Shown: positions 1 through 5,685 of the stretch, piece after piece
Layout: the number at the start of each line of letters is the position of its first letter
How positions within the stretch are numbered: the first letter of the stretch is position 1
Assembly (NCBI GenBank): GCA_021162125.1
Contig: JAGGZG010000240.1
Location: forward strand, 1 to 13,685
Source: Anaerolineae bacterium
Lineage (GTDB): Bacteria > Chloroflexota > Anaerolineae > JACIWR01
Direction: 5' to 3'
DNA length: 13,685 nucleotides
The notes under the pieces: generated by a model
Seen by the model: only the letters and a program-made list of their open reading frames with translations
The model's database searches: none
Told to the model about the DNA's origin: nothing
Translations under genes and position numbers: made by a program

Positions 1-227
1 AAGGGCATTGCAGTTTTGGACATCAGGTTGGTGACCGAATAGTTTTCGACGGGCGCACCGTGCGGGGCGAAATTTGCCTGCACGCCCTGTACAGCTTCCT
101 GCCCAAAGTATTCGCCATGCGCTACGGAGCCACCTTCCCGTGGCTCAAGGACAAAGATGTCGCCACCCACGCCTGCCCCGATGCTTACAACCCCGTGGTG
201 TTCGAGATTCGCCGAATAAAAGAGTAG
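1..227 (+). CDS. TIGR04076 family protein, C-terminal part (5' end outside window)
   Basis: The frame whose first full codon is at position 3 stays open to the TAG at 225-227. It gives about 74 residues with no start codon at the left edge, so the gene begins before the window. The visible part carries the pattern I associate with TIGR04076: a GHxxGD element near the left edge, then GEICLHALYS, an aromatic/Gly segment ending in FPWLKDKD, a CPDA motif, and NPVVFEIRRI at the end. Members are small proteins of about 100 residues with conserved Cys residues and no established function that I know of; a metal or cofactor role would be a guess. The next start codon follows 4 nt after the stop, so the two genes are probably cotranscribed. 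Confidence 0.7.
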   Translation, partial: GHCSFGHQVGDRIVFDGRTVRGEICLHALYSFLPKVFAMRYGATFPWLKDKDVATHACPDAYNPVVFEIRRIKE

Positions 228-231
228 GCCC

Positions 232-408
232 ATGAAACATCTGCGGTCTGTCGCTTTAGCAGTTGGATTGCTCCTGCTGGGACTGGTGATTCGGCAGTCC
301 GTCGTCCTCCGGCCGGCGGGTGCAGAGAAACTGGATTCCTATCTGGCCCAGGTCGCGCCCTATAACATAAAGCGACAGATGCAAGAGTTTGGCGATTCGT
401 CGTCGTGA
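232..408 (+). CDS. Small membrane-anchored or secreted protein, 58 aa, unknown function
   Basis: ATG at 232, four bases after the previous stop, opens a 58-codon frame ending at TGA 406-408. The product has a basic start (MKHLRS), a hydrophobic stretch at about residues 7-21 (LALLVIG-type), and a polar helical tail ending QEFGDSSS. That is the layout of a single-pass membrane protein or an uncleaved signal peptide with a short exported tail. No AxA or lipobox is obvious. I do not recognise a family. Its stop codon lies two bases before the -35 box of the SAM leader promoter, so the gene fills the space between its neighbour and that promoter completely. It could be the degraded start of a longer gene, but the tight spacing and signal-like N-terminus favour a real small gene. 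Confidence 0.5.
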   Translation: MKHLRSVALAVGLLLLGLVIRQSVVLRPAGAEKLDSYLAQVAPYNIKRQMQEFGDSSS

Positions 409-409
409 T

Positions 410-438
410 TTGACAAATCCGCGTAGTTGTGCTATCAT
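410..438 (+). promoter_or_regulatory. Sigma-70-type promoter of the SAM riboswitch transcript
   Basis: A perfect TTGACA (410-415) and a TATCAT (433-438) are separated by exactly 17 bases. The predicted start near 445 lies about 25 nt before the first riboswitch stem, which fits transcription of the whole aptamer. Confidence 0.85.
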
Positions 439-468
439 CGCCTACAAATAACTGCATACCCCGTGACA

Positions 469-608
469 CTCTTATCCAGAGAGGCGGAGGGACCGGCCCT
501 GTGAAGCCTCGGCAACCATTTCAGGGGGCACGCGGCCAGATCAACGGCGACTGGCTTGTACCCTGATCGCGGTGCCAATTCCGGCAGAGTTATTCTGGAA
601 GATGAGAG
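469..608 (+). promoter_or_regulatory. SAM-I (S-box) riboswitch
   Basis: The leader carries the S-box core: CTCTTATCCAGAG, then GCGGAGGGAC, GAAGCCTCGGCAACC, GGTGCCAATTCC and finally GGAAGATGAGAG. The outer stem P1 pairs 469-476 with 601-608 over 8 bp (one G-U). The element sits between a consensus promoter and an intrinsic terminator, upstream of a SAM synthetase gene, the expected target. The 3' strand of P1 (GAGAGG, 604-609) can instead pair with CCTCTT (637-642), which is the 5' arm of the terminator. P1, antiterminator and terminator are therefore mutually exclusive. Established behaviour of the family is that SAM stabilises P1, frees the terminator and turns the gene off. A further perfect 6-bp hairpin (CACAGA/TCTGTG, 615-630) lies between P1 and the terminator. 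Confidence 0.95.
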
Positions 609-635
609 GGGAGTCACAGATTGTTCTGTGTGCTT

Positions 636-663
636 GCCTCTTCCTTCGAGAAGAGGCTTTTTT
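636..663 (+). terminator. Intrinsic terminator of the SAM riboswitch
   Basis: GCCTCTTC (636-643) pairs perfectly with GAAGAGGC (650-657) around a 6-nt loop. Six T residues follow (658-663). It lies 27 nt after the aptamer and shares its 5' arm with the putative antiterminator, so it is the expression platform of an OFF switch. Confidence 0.92.
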
Positions 664-685
664 ACGCCAGTTCGTGGCCAAAGCC

Positions 686-720
686 GTGACCCCTCGTCTC
701 TGGAGAGGGCGAGGGGTCAC
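686..720 (+). promoter_or_regulatory. Second strong leader hairpin, just before the Shine-Dalgarno site
   Basis: GTGACCCCTCG (686-696) and CGAGGGGTCAC (710-720) are perfect 11-bp complements around a 13-nt loop that can itself form a short CTC/GAG stem. The following bases (TTATCTTTTA) are T-rich but interrupted, so this is a weak terminator at best. It ends 10 nt before AAGGAGGT. It could shield or expose the ribosome site, stabilise the read-through mRNA, or be a passive repeat. The structure is certain; the role is not. Confidence 0.6.
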
Positions 721-747
721 TTATCTTTTAAGGAGGTAGATCACACT

Positions 748-1932
748 ATGACTCGAAATATCGTCGTCATGGAGGCCCTGGGGCGGTTCATTGAGGAGTT
801 CCCGGTAGAGATCGTGGAGCGCAAAGGCATTGGACACCCCGACAGCCTGTGTGATGGGATAGCCGAGCGCATCTCCGTGGAATACTGCCGCTGGTGTGAG
901 GAGAATCTGGGTGTGCTCCTGCACCACAACTTCGACAAAGTACAACTCGTGGCCGGCGAGGTGGACGTGCACTTCGGCGGCGGAGAGATGATCCGTCCCA
1001 TTCACATTCAGATCGCCGGACGGGGTACGCCCAGCTACAACGGGCGAAAAGTGCCGATGGACACCATCGCCATCGAAGCCGCGCGAGCACACATCCGCGA
1101 GACGATGAAATACTTAGATCCGGTGAAACACGTGGTCATTGACAGCTTCGTCGGCCGGGGGGCTGCGGAATTAGTGAGCACGGTGGAGCACACGGAGGCG
1201 AACGACACCAGCTTTGGCGTCTCCCACTGGCCGCGCTCCGGCCTGGAGCATGTGGTGTACGAGACGGCTCAGTACATCAATTACGAACTGATCAACCAGT
1301 TCCCCATCGGCGAGGACGTGAAGGTGATGGGCTACCGCCACAACGGGAGCATCGTCCTGACCACGGCCATTCCTTTCATCGCCTCACAGATCCGGGACGC
1401 GGAAGAGTACCTGGAGGCCAAAGGCGCGGTGCAGGCCGCAATCCAGGCCTTCGCCGAGAAGCAGGATCACCGCGATGTGCGCGTGGACGTGAACACCGCC
1501 GACAAAGCCAAGCGTGGGGATTTCTACCTGACCCTGACCGGCACGTCCGCCGAGTGCGGCGACGACGGCGCGGTAGGGCGGGGTAACCGGGTGAATGGAG
1601 TCATCGCTCCTTTCCGCTCAACCAGCCTCGAGGCAGCTTGCGGGAAGAACCCCATCTCGCACGTGGGCAAAGTGTACAACGTGCTGGCCTTCCTGGCTGC
1701 CCAGGACATCGTGGCTCACGTGCCTGGCATCCGCGAGGCAACAGTGTACGTCCTCTCGCAGATTGGCCATCCTCTGGACGAGCCACTGGTAGCCACGGCT
1801 CTGGTACACGCCGCTGACGGCCAGTTGACGGCATCCATGCAGGCCGCCGTGGCGGAGGTGCTGGATCACCACCTGGCGAACGTGGCCGAGGTGGGGGACA
1901 GAATTCGCCGCCGCGAGCTGTCTCTGTTCTAA
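748..1932 (+). CDS. mat: Archaeal-type S-adenosylmethionine synthetase (methionine adenosyltransferase)
   Basis: Cytoplasmic enzyme making S-adenosylmethionine from methionine and ATP. The start is ATG 748 with AAGGAGGT at 730-737; the frame is open further upstream only because it runs through the riboswitch. The product is 394 aa, normal for the archaeal-type family (COG1812, PF01941, usually about 400 aa) and not the bacterial MetK fold family. Visible signatures are GIGHPDSLCDGIAE (residues 27-40), FGGGEMIRPIHIQIAGRG (76-93), NDTSFGVSHWP and, near residue 270, SAECGDDGAVGRGNRVNGVI, then NPISHVGKVYN. The Gly/Asp-rich segment is typical of the archaeal enzymes. It is the only gene of its transcript, under the SAM-I riboswitch, so product feedback is expected. 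Bacterial lineages with this enzyme form often lack MetK; whether this genome does cannot be seen here. Confidence 0.95.
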   Translation: MTRNIVVMEALGRFIEEFPVEIVERKGIGHPDSLCDGIAERISVEYCRWCEENLGVLLHHNFDKVQLVAGEVDVHFGGGEMIRPIHIQIAGRGTPSYNGRKVPMDTIAIEAARAHIRETMKYLDPVKHVVIDSFVGRGAAELVSTVEHTEANDTSFGVSHWPRSGLEHVVYETAQYINYELINQFPIGEDVKVMGYRHNGSIVLTTAIPFIASQIRDAEEYLEAKGAVQAAIQAFAEKQDHRDVRVDVNTADKAKRGDFYLTLTGTSAECGDDGAVGRGNRVNGVIAPFRSTSLEAACGKNPISHVGKVYNVLAFLAAQDIVAHVPGIREATVYVLSQIGHPLDEPLVATALVHAADGQLTASMQAAVAEVLDHHLANVAEVGDRIRRRELSLF

Positions 1933-1944
1933 ATGTACACTCAG

Positions 1945-1973
1945 GCCACCGAGGTTCCCAAGACCTCGGTGGC
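1945..1973 (+). terminator. Perfect hairpin after the SAM synthetase gene
   Basis: GCCACCGAGGT (1945-1955) and ACCTCGGTGGC (1963-1973) form an 11-bp GC-rich stem with a 7-nt loop, 12 nt after the stop codon. There is no T-tract, so it is not a classical intrinsic terminator. It may protect the 3' end or pause polymerase. The next promoter begins 9 nt later. Confidence 0.55.
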
Positions 1974-1981
1974 ACATGCAC

Positions 1982-2010
1982 TTGACAGCCACGGCGTGCT
2001 GTGGTACACT
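1982..2010 (+). promoter_or_regulatory. Sigma-70-type promoter of the thiamine operon
   Basis: A perfect TTGACA (1982-1987) and TACACT (2005-2010) are separated by 17 bases. The predicted start near 2017 lies shortly before the TPP aptamer. The architecture copies that of the SAM leader: promoter, aptamer, terminator, Shine-Dalgarno site, gene. Confidence 0.82.
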
Positions 2011-2031
2011 TGCAGCATGAAAAATGCATAA

Positions 2032-2130
2032 TAGCGCTGGGGGAGCTGGGAGAGCCCGGCTGAGAGGGTGGCCCGATGATGCCACCGACCCCTCGAACCT
2101 GACCTGGATAATGCTAGCGTAGGGAAGCCT
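2032..2130 (+). promoter_or_regulatory. TPP riboswitch (thi box)
   Basis: The conserved halves are both present: GGGGGAGC followed by CTGAGAGGG (CTGAGA at 2060-2065), and ACCTGACCTGGATAATGC then AGCGTAGGGAAG (2097-2127). The stem between the first two motifs pairs GCTGGG with CCCGGC around AGAG. An extra arm GGTGGC/GCCACC (about 2067-2085) matches the optional P3a insertion. The limits of P1 are not certain. It lies upstream of thiamine pyrophosphokinase and a thiamine-type ABC transporter. Family knowledge says TPP binding represses; here the partner is the terminator that follows. Confidence 0.95.
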
Positions 2131-2149
2131 GTCGCGTAATGGACTTTCG

Positions 2150-2190
2150 AGGCCGCCAGCCTGCTTTGCCGGGTTGGGCGGCCTTTTTCT
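2150..2190 (+). terminator. Intrinsic terminator of the TPP riboswitch
   Basis: AGGCCGCC (2150-2157) pairs perfectly with GGCGGCCT (2177-2184). The enclosed 19 nt can extend the stem partly. The T-run TTTTTCT (2184-2190) follows. The gene start is 20 nt downstream, so premature termination is the likely control mode. Confidence 0.9.
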
Positions 2191-2209
2191 ATAACTGACG
2201 GGAGGAACG

Positions 2210-2848
2210 ATGCGAGCAGTAGTGATGGTCGGCGGAGTCATACACGATTCGAGCACGTGTGGTTCGCTTCTGCGGCTTGCGGACCTCATCGTCGCCGCCG
2301 ATGGCGGTGCCCGGCACGTGCTACGGCTGGGATTCACCCCGCACGTGGTCGTTGGCGACATGGACTCCCTGGACCACGAGCAGTCCGAGCACCTGCGCCA
2401 GATGGGTTGTCGTTTTCTGACTTACCCGGCCCGCAAAGACGAGACCGACGCTGAACTGGCTCTCTTGTACGCGGTGAAGCAGGGCGCGGACGAGGTCATC
2501 ATCCTGGGCGCGTTGGGAGGGCGCATTGATCACACGCTGGCCAACGTATTGCTGCTGGCTTTGCCCGAACTGAGGGGAGTACGGGTCAGCTTGGTGGATG
2601 GACAACAGGAAGTAACCCTGATCCGGGGCGAAGGTACGATTCGGGGTCAGGTGGGAGACACCGTCTCTCTGCTGCCCATCGCCGGCGACGCCGAGGGAAT
2701 CACCACCCGTGGCCTGGAATATGCCCTGCACGATGGCACCCTCGTCTTCGGGCGGACGCGGGGCGTGAGCAACGTGCTCACTGCCCCCACGGCACACATC
2801 AGTGTGCGTAGAGGTGCTTTGTGGTGTGTTCACTCTAAGTCAAGTTAG
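2210..2848 (+). CDS. thiN: Thiamine pyrophosphokinase
   Basis: Cytoplasmic kinase that moves a pyrophosphate from ATP to thiamine, giving TPP. ATG 2210 is preceded by GGGAGG (2200-2205). The product is 212 aa, the usual length for bacterial ThiN-type enzymes. Visible landmarks are the N-terminal VVMVGG strand, LIVAADGGARHVLRLG (about residues 26-41), VVVGDMDSL (about 46-54), the KDETDAELAL metal/ATP segment (about 76-85), and GALGGRIDHTLANVLLL (about 101-117). The C-terminal beta half has ISVRRGALWCVHS near its end, as in the thiamine-binding domain. It is first in the TPP-riboswitch operon and 15 nt before the transporter binding protein, so imported thiamine is handed directly to activation. 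The same product would then close the leader. Confidence 0.94.
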   Translation: MRAVVMVGGVIHDSSTCGSLLRLADLIVAADGGARHVLRLGFTPHVVVGDMDSLDHEQSEHLRQMGCRFLTYPARKDETDAELALLYAVKQGADEVIILGALGGRIDHTLANVLLLALPELRGVRVSLVDGQQEVTLIRGEGTIRGQVGDTVSLLPIAGDAEGITTRGLEYALHDGTLVFGRTRGVSNVLTAPTAHISVRRGALWCVHSKSS

Positions 2849-2863
2849 AGAAGGAGGCACGAG

Positions 2864-3937
2864 ATGAAAAAGCAACTTTGTCTTCTATTGGCCTTTGTGA
2901 TTCTGACAGGACTGGCTACCGCGTGCCGGCCGGCGGCTGCAACCCCTACCCCGGCTGGCCCCCGCACATTAGTGCTCATGTCCCACGACAGCTTTGCGGT
3001 CAGCGAGGATGTCATCGCCGAGTTCGAGGAAGCGCACAACGCCAAAGTTCAGTTCCTCCCCTCCGGCGACGCCGGAGCCGCGTTGAACCAGGCCATCCTC
3101 AGCAAAGCGAATCCTCTGGCCGACGTGTTTTTCGGGGTGGATAATACTTTCCTCAGCCGGGCGCTTCAGGCCGGCATCTTCGAGCCCTACAAGCCCCGGG
3201 GCCTGGAGAACGTCCCCGACGAACTGAAGCTGGACCCTGAGTATCGGCTGGTGCCGGTTGACTACGGCGACGTGTGTCTGAACTACGACAAGTCGTACTT
3301 CGAGGAGAAAGGGCTTACCCCGCCGCAGACCCTGGAGGATCTGACCCGGCCCGAGCTCAAGGGATTGACCGTGGTAGAGAACCCGGCCACCTCGTCGCCC
3401 GGCCTCTGTTTCCTCCTGGCCACAGTGGGCCATTTCGGTGAGAGCGGTGACTACACCTACCTGGACTTCTGGCGCGACATGCGGGCCAACGACGTGCTGG
3501 TCACGGAGGGGTGGGAGGATGCCTACTGGGGCCAGTCCACCTGGGCTGGCGAGGGCAACCGCCCTATCGTCGTTTCCTACGCCACCAGCCCGGCTGCCGA
3601 GGTGTACTTCAGCGAGGGAGCGCTCGAGGAACCACCGACCGGCAACGTCCTGGGCGATGGGGCGTGCTTCCGCCAGATCGAGTTCGTGGGCATCCTCAAA
3701 GGAACGAAGAACCGTGATCTGGCCGAGGCGTTCATTGATTTCATGCTCAGCGAACACTTCCAGGAGGACATCCCTTTGCAGATGTGGGTCTTCCCGGCCA
3801 ACGAGAAAGCTGCCTTGCCCCAGGTATTCCTGGATTTCGCGGAGATTCCCGAACGTCCGGCAGTGGTCAGCCCCGAGGCCATCGCTAAGAACCGCGAGGC
3901 GTGGATCGAGGCCTGGACGGAGGTGGTGCTCAGGTGA
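2864..3937 (+). CDS. thiB: Thiamine ABC transporter, substrate-binding lipoprotein
   Basis: Extracytoplasmic solute receptor, 357 aa, starting at ATG 2864 with AAGGAGG at 2851-2857. The N-terminus is a lipoprotein signal: MKKQ, a hydrophobic core, then LATAC with the lipid-attachment Cys at residue 21, followed by a Pro/Thr-rich linker. The mature part follows the ThiB/iron-type class of binding protein: SHDSFAVSEDVIAEFEEAH near the start, a segment ending NPLADVFFGVDNTFLSRA, VDYGDVCLNYDKSYFEEK, and GNRPIVVSYATSPAAEVYF. E. coli ThiB has equivalent 'YDSF', 'ADVVLGLDN' and 'YATSPAYH'-like positions from memory. Thiamine as ligand is supported mainly by the TPP riboswitch and thiN upstream; TMP, TPP or the pyrimidine precursor remain possible. 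The stop codon overlaps the GTG start of the permease. Confidence 0.9.
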   Translation: MKKQLCLLLAFVILTGLATACRPAAATPTPAGPRTLVLMSHDSFAVSEDVIAEFEEAHNAKVQFLPSGDAGAALNQAILSKANPLADVFFGVDNTFLSRALQAGIFEPYKPRGLENVPDELKLDPEYRLVPVDYGDVCLNYDKSYFEEKGLTPPQTLEDLTRPELKGLTVVENPATSSPGLCFLLATVGHFGESGDYTYLDFWRDMRANDVLVTEGWEDAYWGQSTWAGEGNRPIVVSYATSPAAEVYFSEGALEEPPTGNVLGDGACFRQIEFVGILKGTKNRDLAEAFIDFMLSEHFQEDIPLQMWVFPANEKAALPQVFLDFAEIPERPAVVSPEAIAKNREAWIEAWTEVVLR

Positions 3938-5673
3938 ACGAATGGATGAATGGGCGAATGATGAATGACAAACATTTGCTATTCGCGTATTCGCATATTC
4001 GCACATTCACCATTCGCTACTCGCCATTCGCCATTCGCCTGTTGCCGCTGGTTTTCCTGGCGGTGTTCTTCTTCTACCCACTGTTGGCCATCTTCCGGCT
4101 AAGTCTGGCCCCGCAGGGCCATCTGGACCTGGCAGCGCCGGCTAAGCTGGTCAGCACGACGTACTACGCCCGCACGTTGTGGTTCACCACCTGGCAGGCC
4201 ACCGTGTCCACCCTGCTCACTGTGATTCTGGCCATGCCCGGCGCCTACATCTTCGCCCGCTATCGCTTCCCTGGAAAAAGTCTCCTCCAGGCGTTGACCA
4301 CAGTCCCCTTCGTCATGCCGACCATCGTGGTGGCGGCCGCCTTCAACGCCCTACTGGGACCGCGTAGCCATCTGAACCTGGCGCTGATGGCCTTGTTCGG
4401 CCTCCAGCGCCCGCCGATCAACCTGCAACACACTATCTGGATCATACTGCTGGCCCACGTGTTCTACAATTACACCGTGGTGCTACGCATCGTTGGTGGC
4501 TTCTGGGCTAACCTGAACCCGCGCCTGGAGGAGGCCGCGCGTCTGCTGGGCGCTGATAGCTGGCGGGCGTTCTGGCAGGTAACGCTTCCCCTGCTTGCCC
4601 CGGCACTGGTGGCCGCCGCGCTGTTGGTGTTCATCTTCTGCTTCACCAGCTTCGGCGTGGTGCTCATCCTGGGTGGGCCACGGTTCGCCACGCTGGAGGT
4701 GGAAATCTACCGGCAGACCGTTCACCTGTTCAATCTGCCGCTGGCGGCTACCCTCTCCCTGGCCCAGATCACGCTGACACTGGCCATGACCTCGGTTTAC
4801 ACTCGCCTACAGGCCCGCACCGCTCGCCCGTTACAACTTCGCCCCCAGCAGACGACACAACGCTGGCCAACGACCTGGCGCGACCGGGCACTGGTGGGCG
4901 GAAACGTCGTTTTCATGGTCGTGTTGCTCCTCACCCCACTGCTGGCCCTGGCCGAGCGTTCACTGTGGACCGGCAGAGGCTACGCCCTGACAAATTACAG
5001 CGAGTTGTTCGTCAACCGGCGTGGCTCGGTGTTCTTCGTGCCGCCGGTGGAGGCGGTGCGCAATTCGCTGGCCTTTGCTGCGCTGACAGTGGGACTGGCG
5101 CTCGTGTTGGGTGTCATCGGCGCTTACCTCCTGGCCGACCGGAAGAGCCGCCTCAGTCGATGGCTGGATCCGATTTTCATGCTCCCGCTGGGCACCTCGG
5201 CGGTGACCCTGGGTTTCGGGTACATCATCGCCCTGGACCGCCCGCCGCTCAACCTGCGCACCTCACCACTGCTCATCCCGATAGCTCACACCCTGGTTGC
5301 GTTTCCCTTCGTGGTCCGTGCCGTGCTGCCGGTTCTGCGCGGCATCCATCCGCATCTGCGAGAATCGGCGAGTGTGCTGGGCGCGTCCCCGGCCCGCGTC
5401 TGGCGGGAGATTGACCTGCCAATCGTCAGCCGCGCGTTACTGGTGGGCGCAGTTTTCGCCTTCACCATTTCCATGGGGGAGTTCGGAGCCACCTCGCTCA
5501 TTGCCCGCCCCCAGATGCCGACCATGCCGATAGCCATTTACCGCTTCCTGGGGCAGCCGGGCGCGTTGAACTACGGTCAGGCACTGGCCATGAGCACCCT
5601 GCTGATGCTGGTTTGCGCGATGGGGTTCCTGAGTATCGAACGGTTCAGGTATGGGGAAGTAGGGGAATTTTAG
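3934..5673 (+). CDS. thiP: Thiamine ABC transporter, fused two-domain permease
   Basis: Inner-membrane permease of 579 aa made of two tandem BPD_transp_1 domains, as in ThiP/FbpB. I chose GTG 3934 because GGAGGT (3919-3924) lies 9 nt upstream and because it overlaps the receptor stop (GTGA), implying coupled translation. ATG 3946, 3958 or 3961 are alternatives. Two EAA loops are visible: EEAARLLGADSWRAFWQ from residue 199 and ESASVLGASPARVWREI from residue 477, each followed by LP and a hydrophobic helix. About six helices surround each loop. The first helix begins near residue 36. Residues before it are encoded by a GAATG/CATTC repeat tract and look unlike normal permease N-termini. The C-terminal residues (FRYGEVGEF) come from a G-rich stretch that may also be repeat-derived. 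Confidence 0.9.
   Translation: MNEWMNGRMMNDKHLLFAYSHIRTFTIRYSPFAIRLLPLVFLAVFFFYPLLAIFRLSLAPQGHLDLAAPAKLVSTTYYARTLWFTTWQATVSTLLTVILAMPGAYIFARYRFPGKSLLQALTTVPFVMPTIVVAAAFNALLGPRSHLNLALMALFGLQRPPINLQHTIWIILLAHVFYNYTVVLRIVGGFWANLNPRLEEAARLLGADSWRAFWQVTLPLLAPALVAAALLVFIFCFTSFGVVLILGGPRFATLEVEIYRQTVHLFNLPLAATLSLAQITLTLAMTSVYTRLQARTARPLQLRPQQTTQRWPTTWRDRALVGGNVVFMVVLLLTPLLALAERSLWTGRGYALTNYSELFVNRRGSVFFVPPVEAVRNSLAFAALTVGLALVLGVIGAYLLADRKSRLSRWLDPIFMLPLGTSAVTLGFGYIIALDRPPLNLRTSPLLIPIAHTLVAFPFVVRAVLPVLRGIHPHLRESASVLGASPARVWREIDLPIVSRALLVGAVFAFTISMGEFGATSLIARPQMPTMPIAIYRFLGQPGALNYGQALAMSTLLMLVCAMGFLSIERFRYGEVGEF
3939..4039. repeat. Inverted GAATG / CATTC short-period repeat tract inside the permease start
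   Basis: Left arm 3939-3968 repeats GAATG at 7-8 nt spacing (CGAATGG, ATGAATGG, GCGAATG, ATGAATG). Right arm 3973-4039 holds the reverse complement at the same spacing: GCTATTC, GCGTATTC, GCATATTC, GCACATTC, ACCATTC, GCTACTC, GCCATTC, GCCATTC. The arms can fold on each other. Such a tract is more typical of intergenic DNA than of code, yet it supplies permease residues 2 to about 35 without a stop codon. Confidence 0.8.
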
Positions 5674-5685
5674 GTGGAGTATCCC

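Noticed and set aside
556..747. Upstream extension of the SAM synthetase frame by 64 codons
   Set aside because: The stretch is the end of the riboswitch, its terminator and the second hairpin. The strong AAGGAGGT and family-like N-terminus at ATG 748 fix the start.
1618..2361. Long minus-strand frame across the end of the SAM synthetase gene and the TPP leader
   Set aside because: It runs antisense through a well-recognised gene and a riboswitch, has no recognisable domain, and is explained by high GC content.
3901..3933. Earlier GTG start for the permease
   Set aside because: It would overlap the receptor gene by 37 nt. GTG 3934 has a well-placed GGAGGT and a normal 4-nt overlap with the receptor stop.
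2969..4006. 345-codon minus-strand frame opposite the receptor gene
   Set aside because: Codon-bias shadow of a clearly recognised lipoprotein gene; no start context or family motif.
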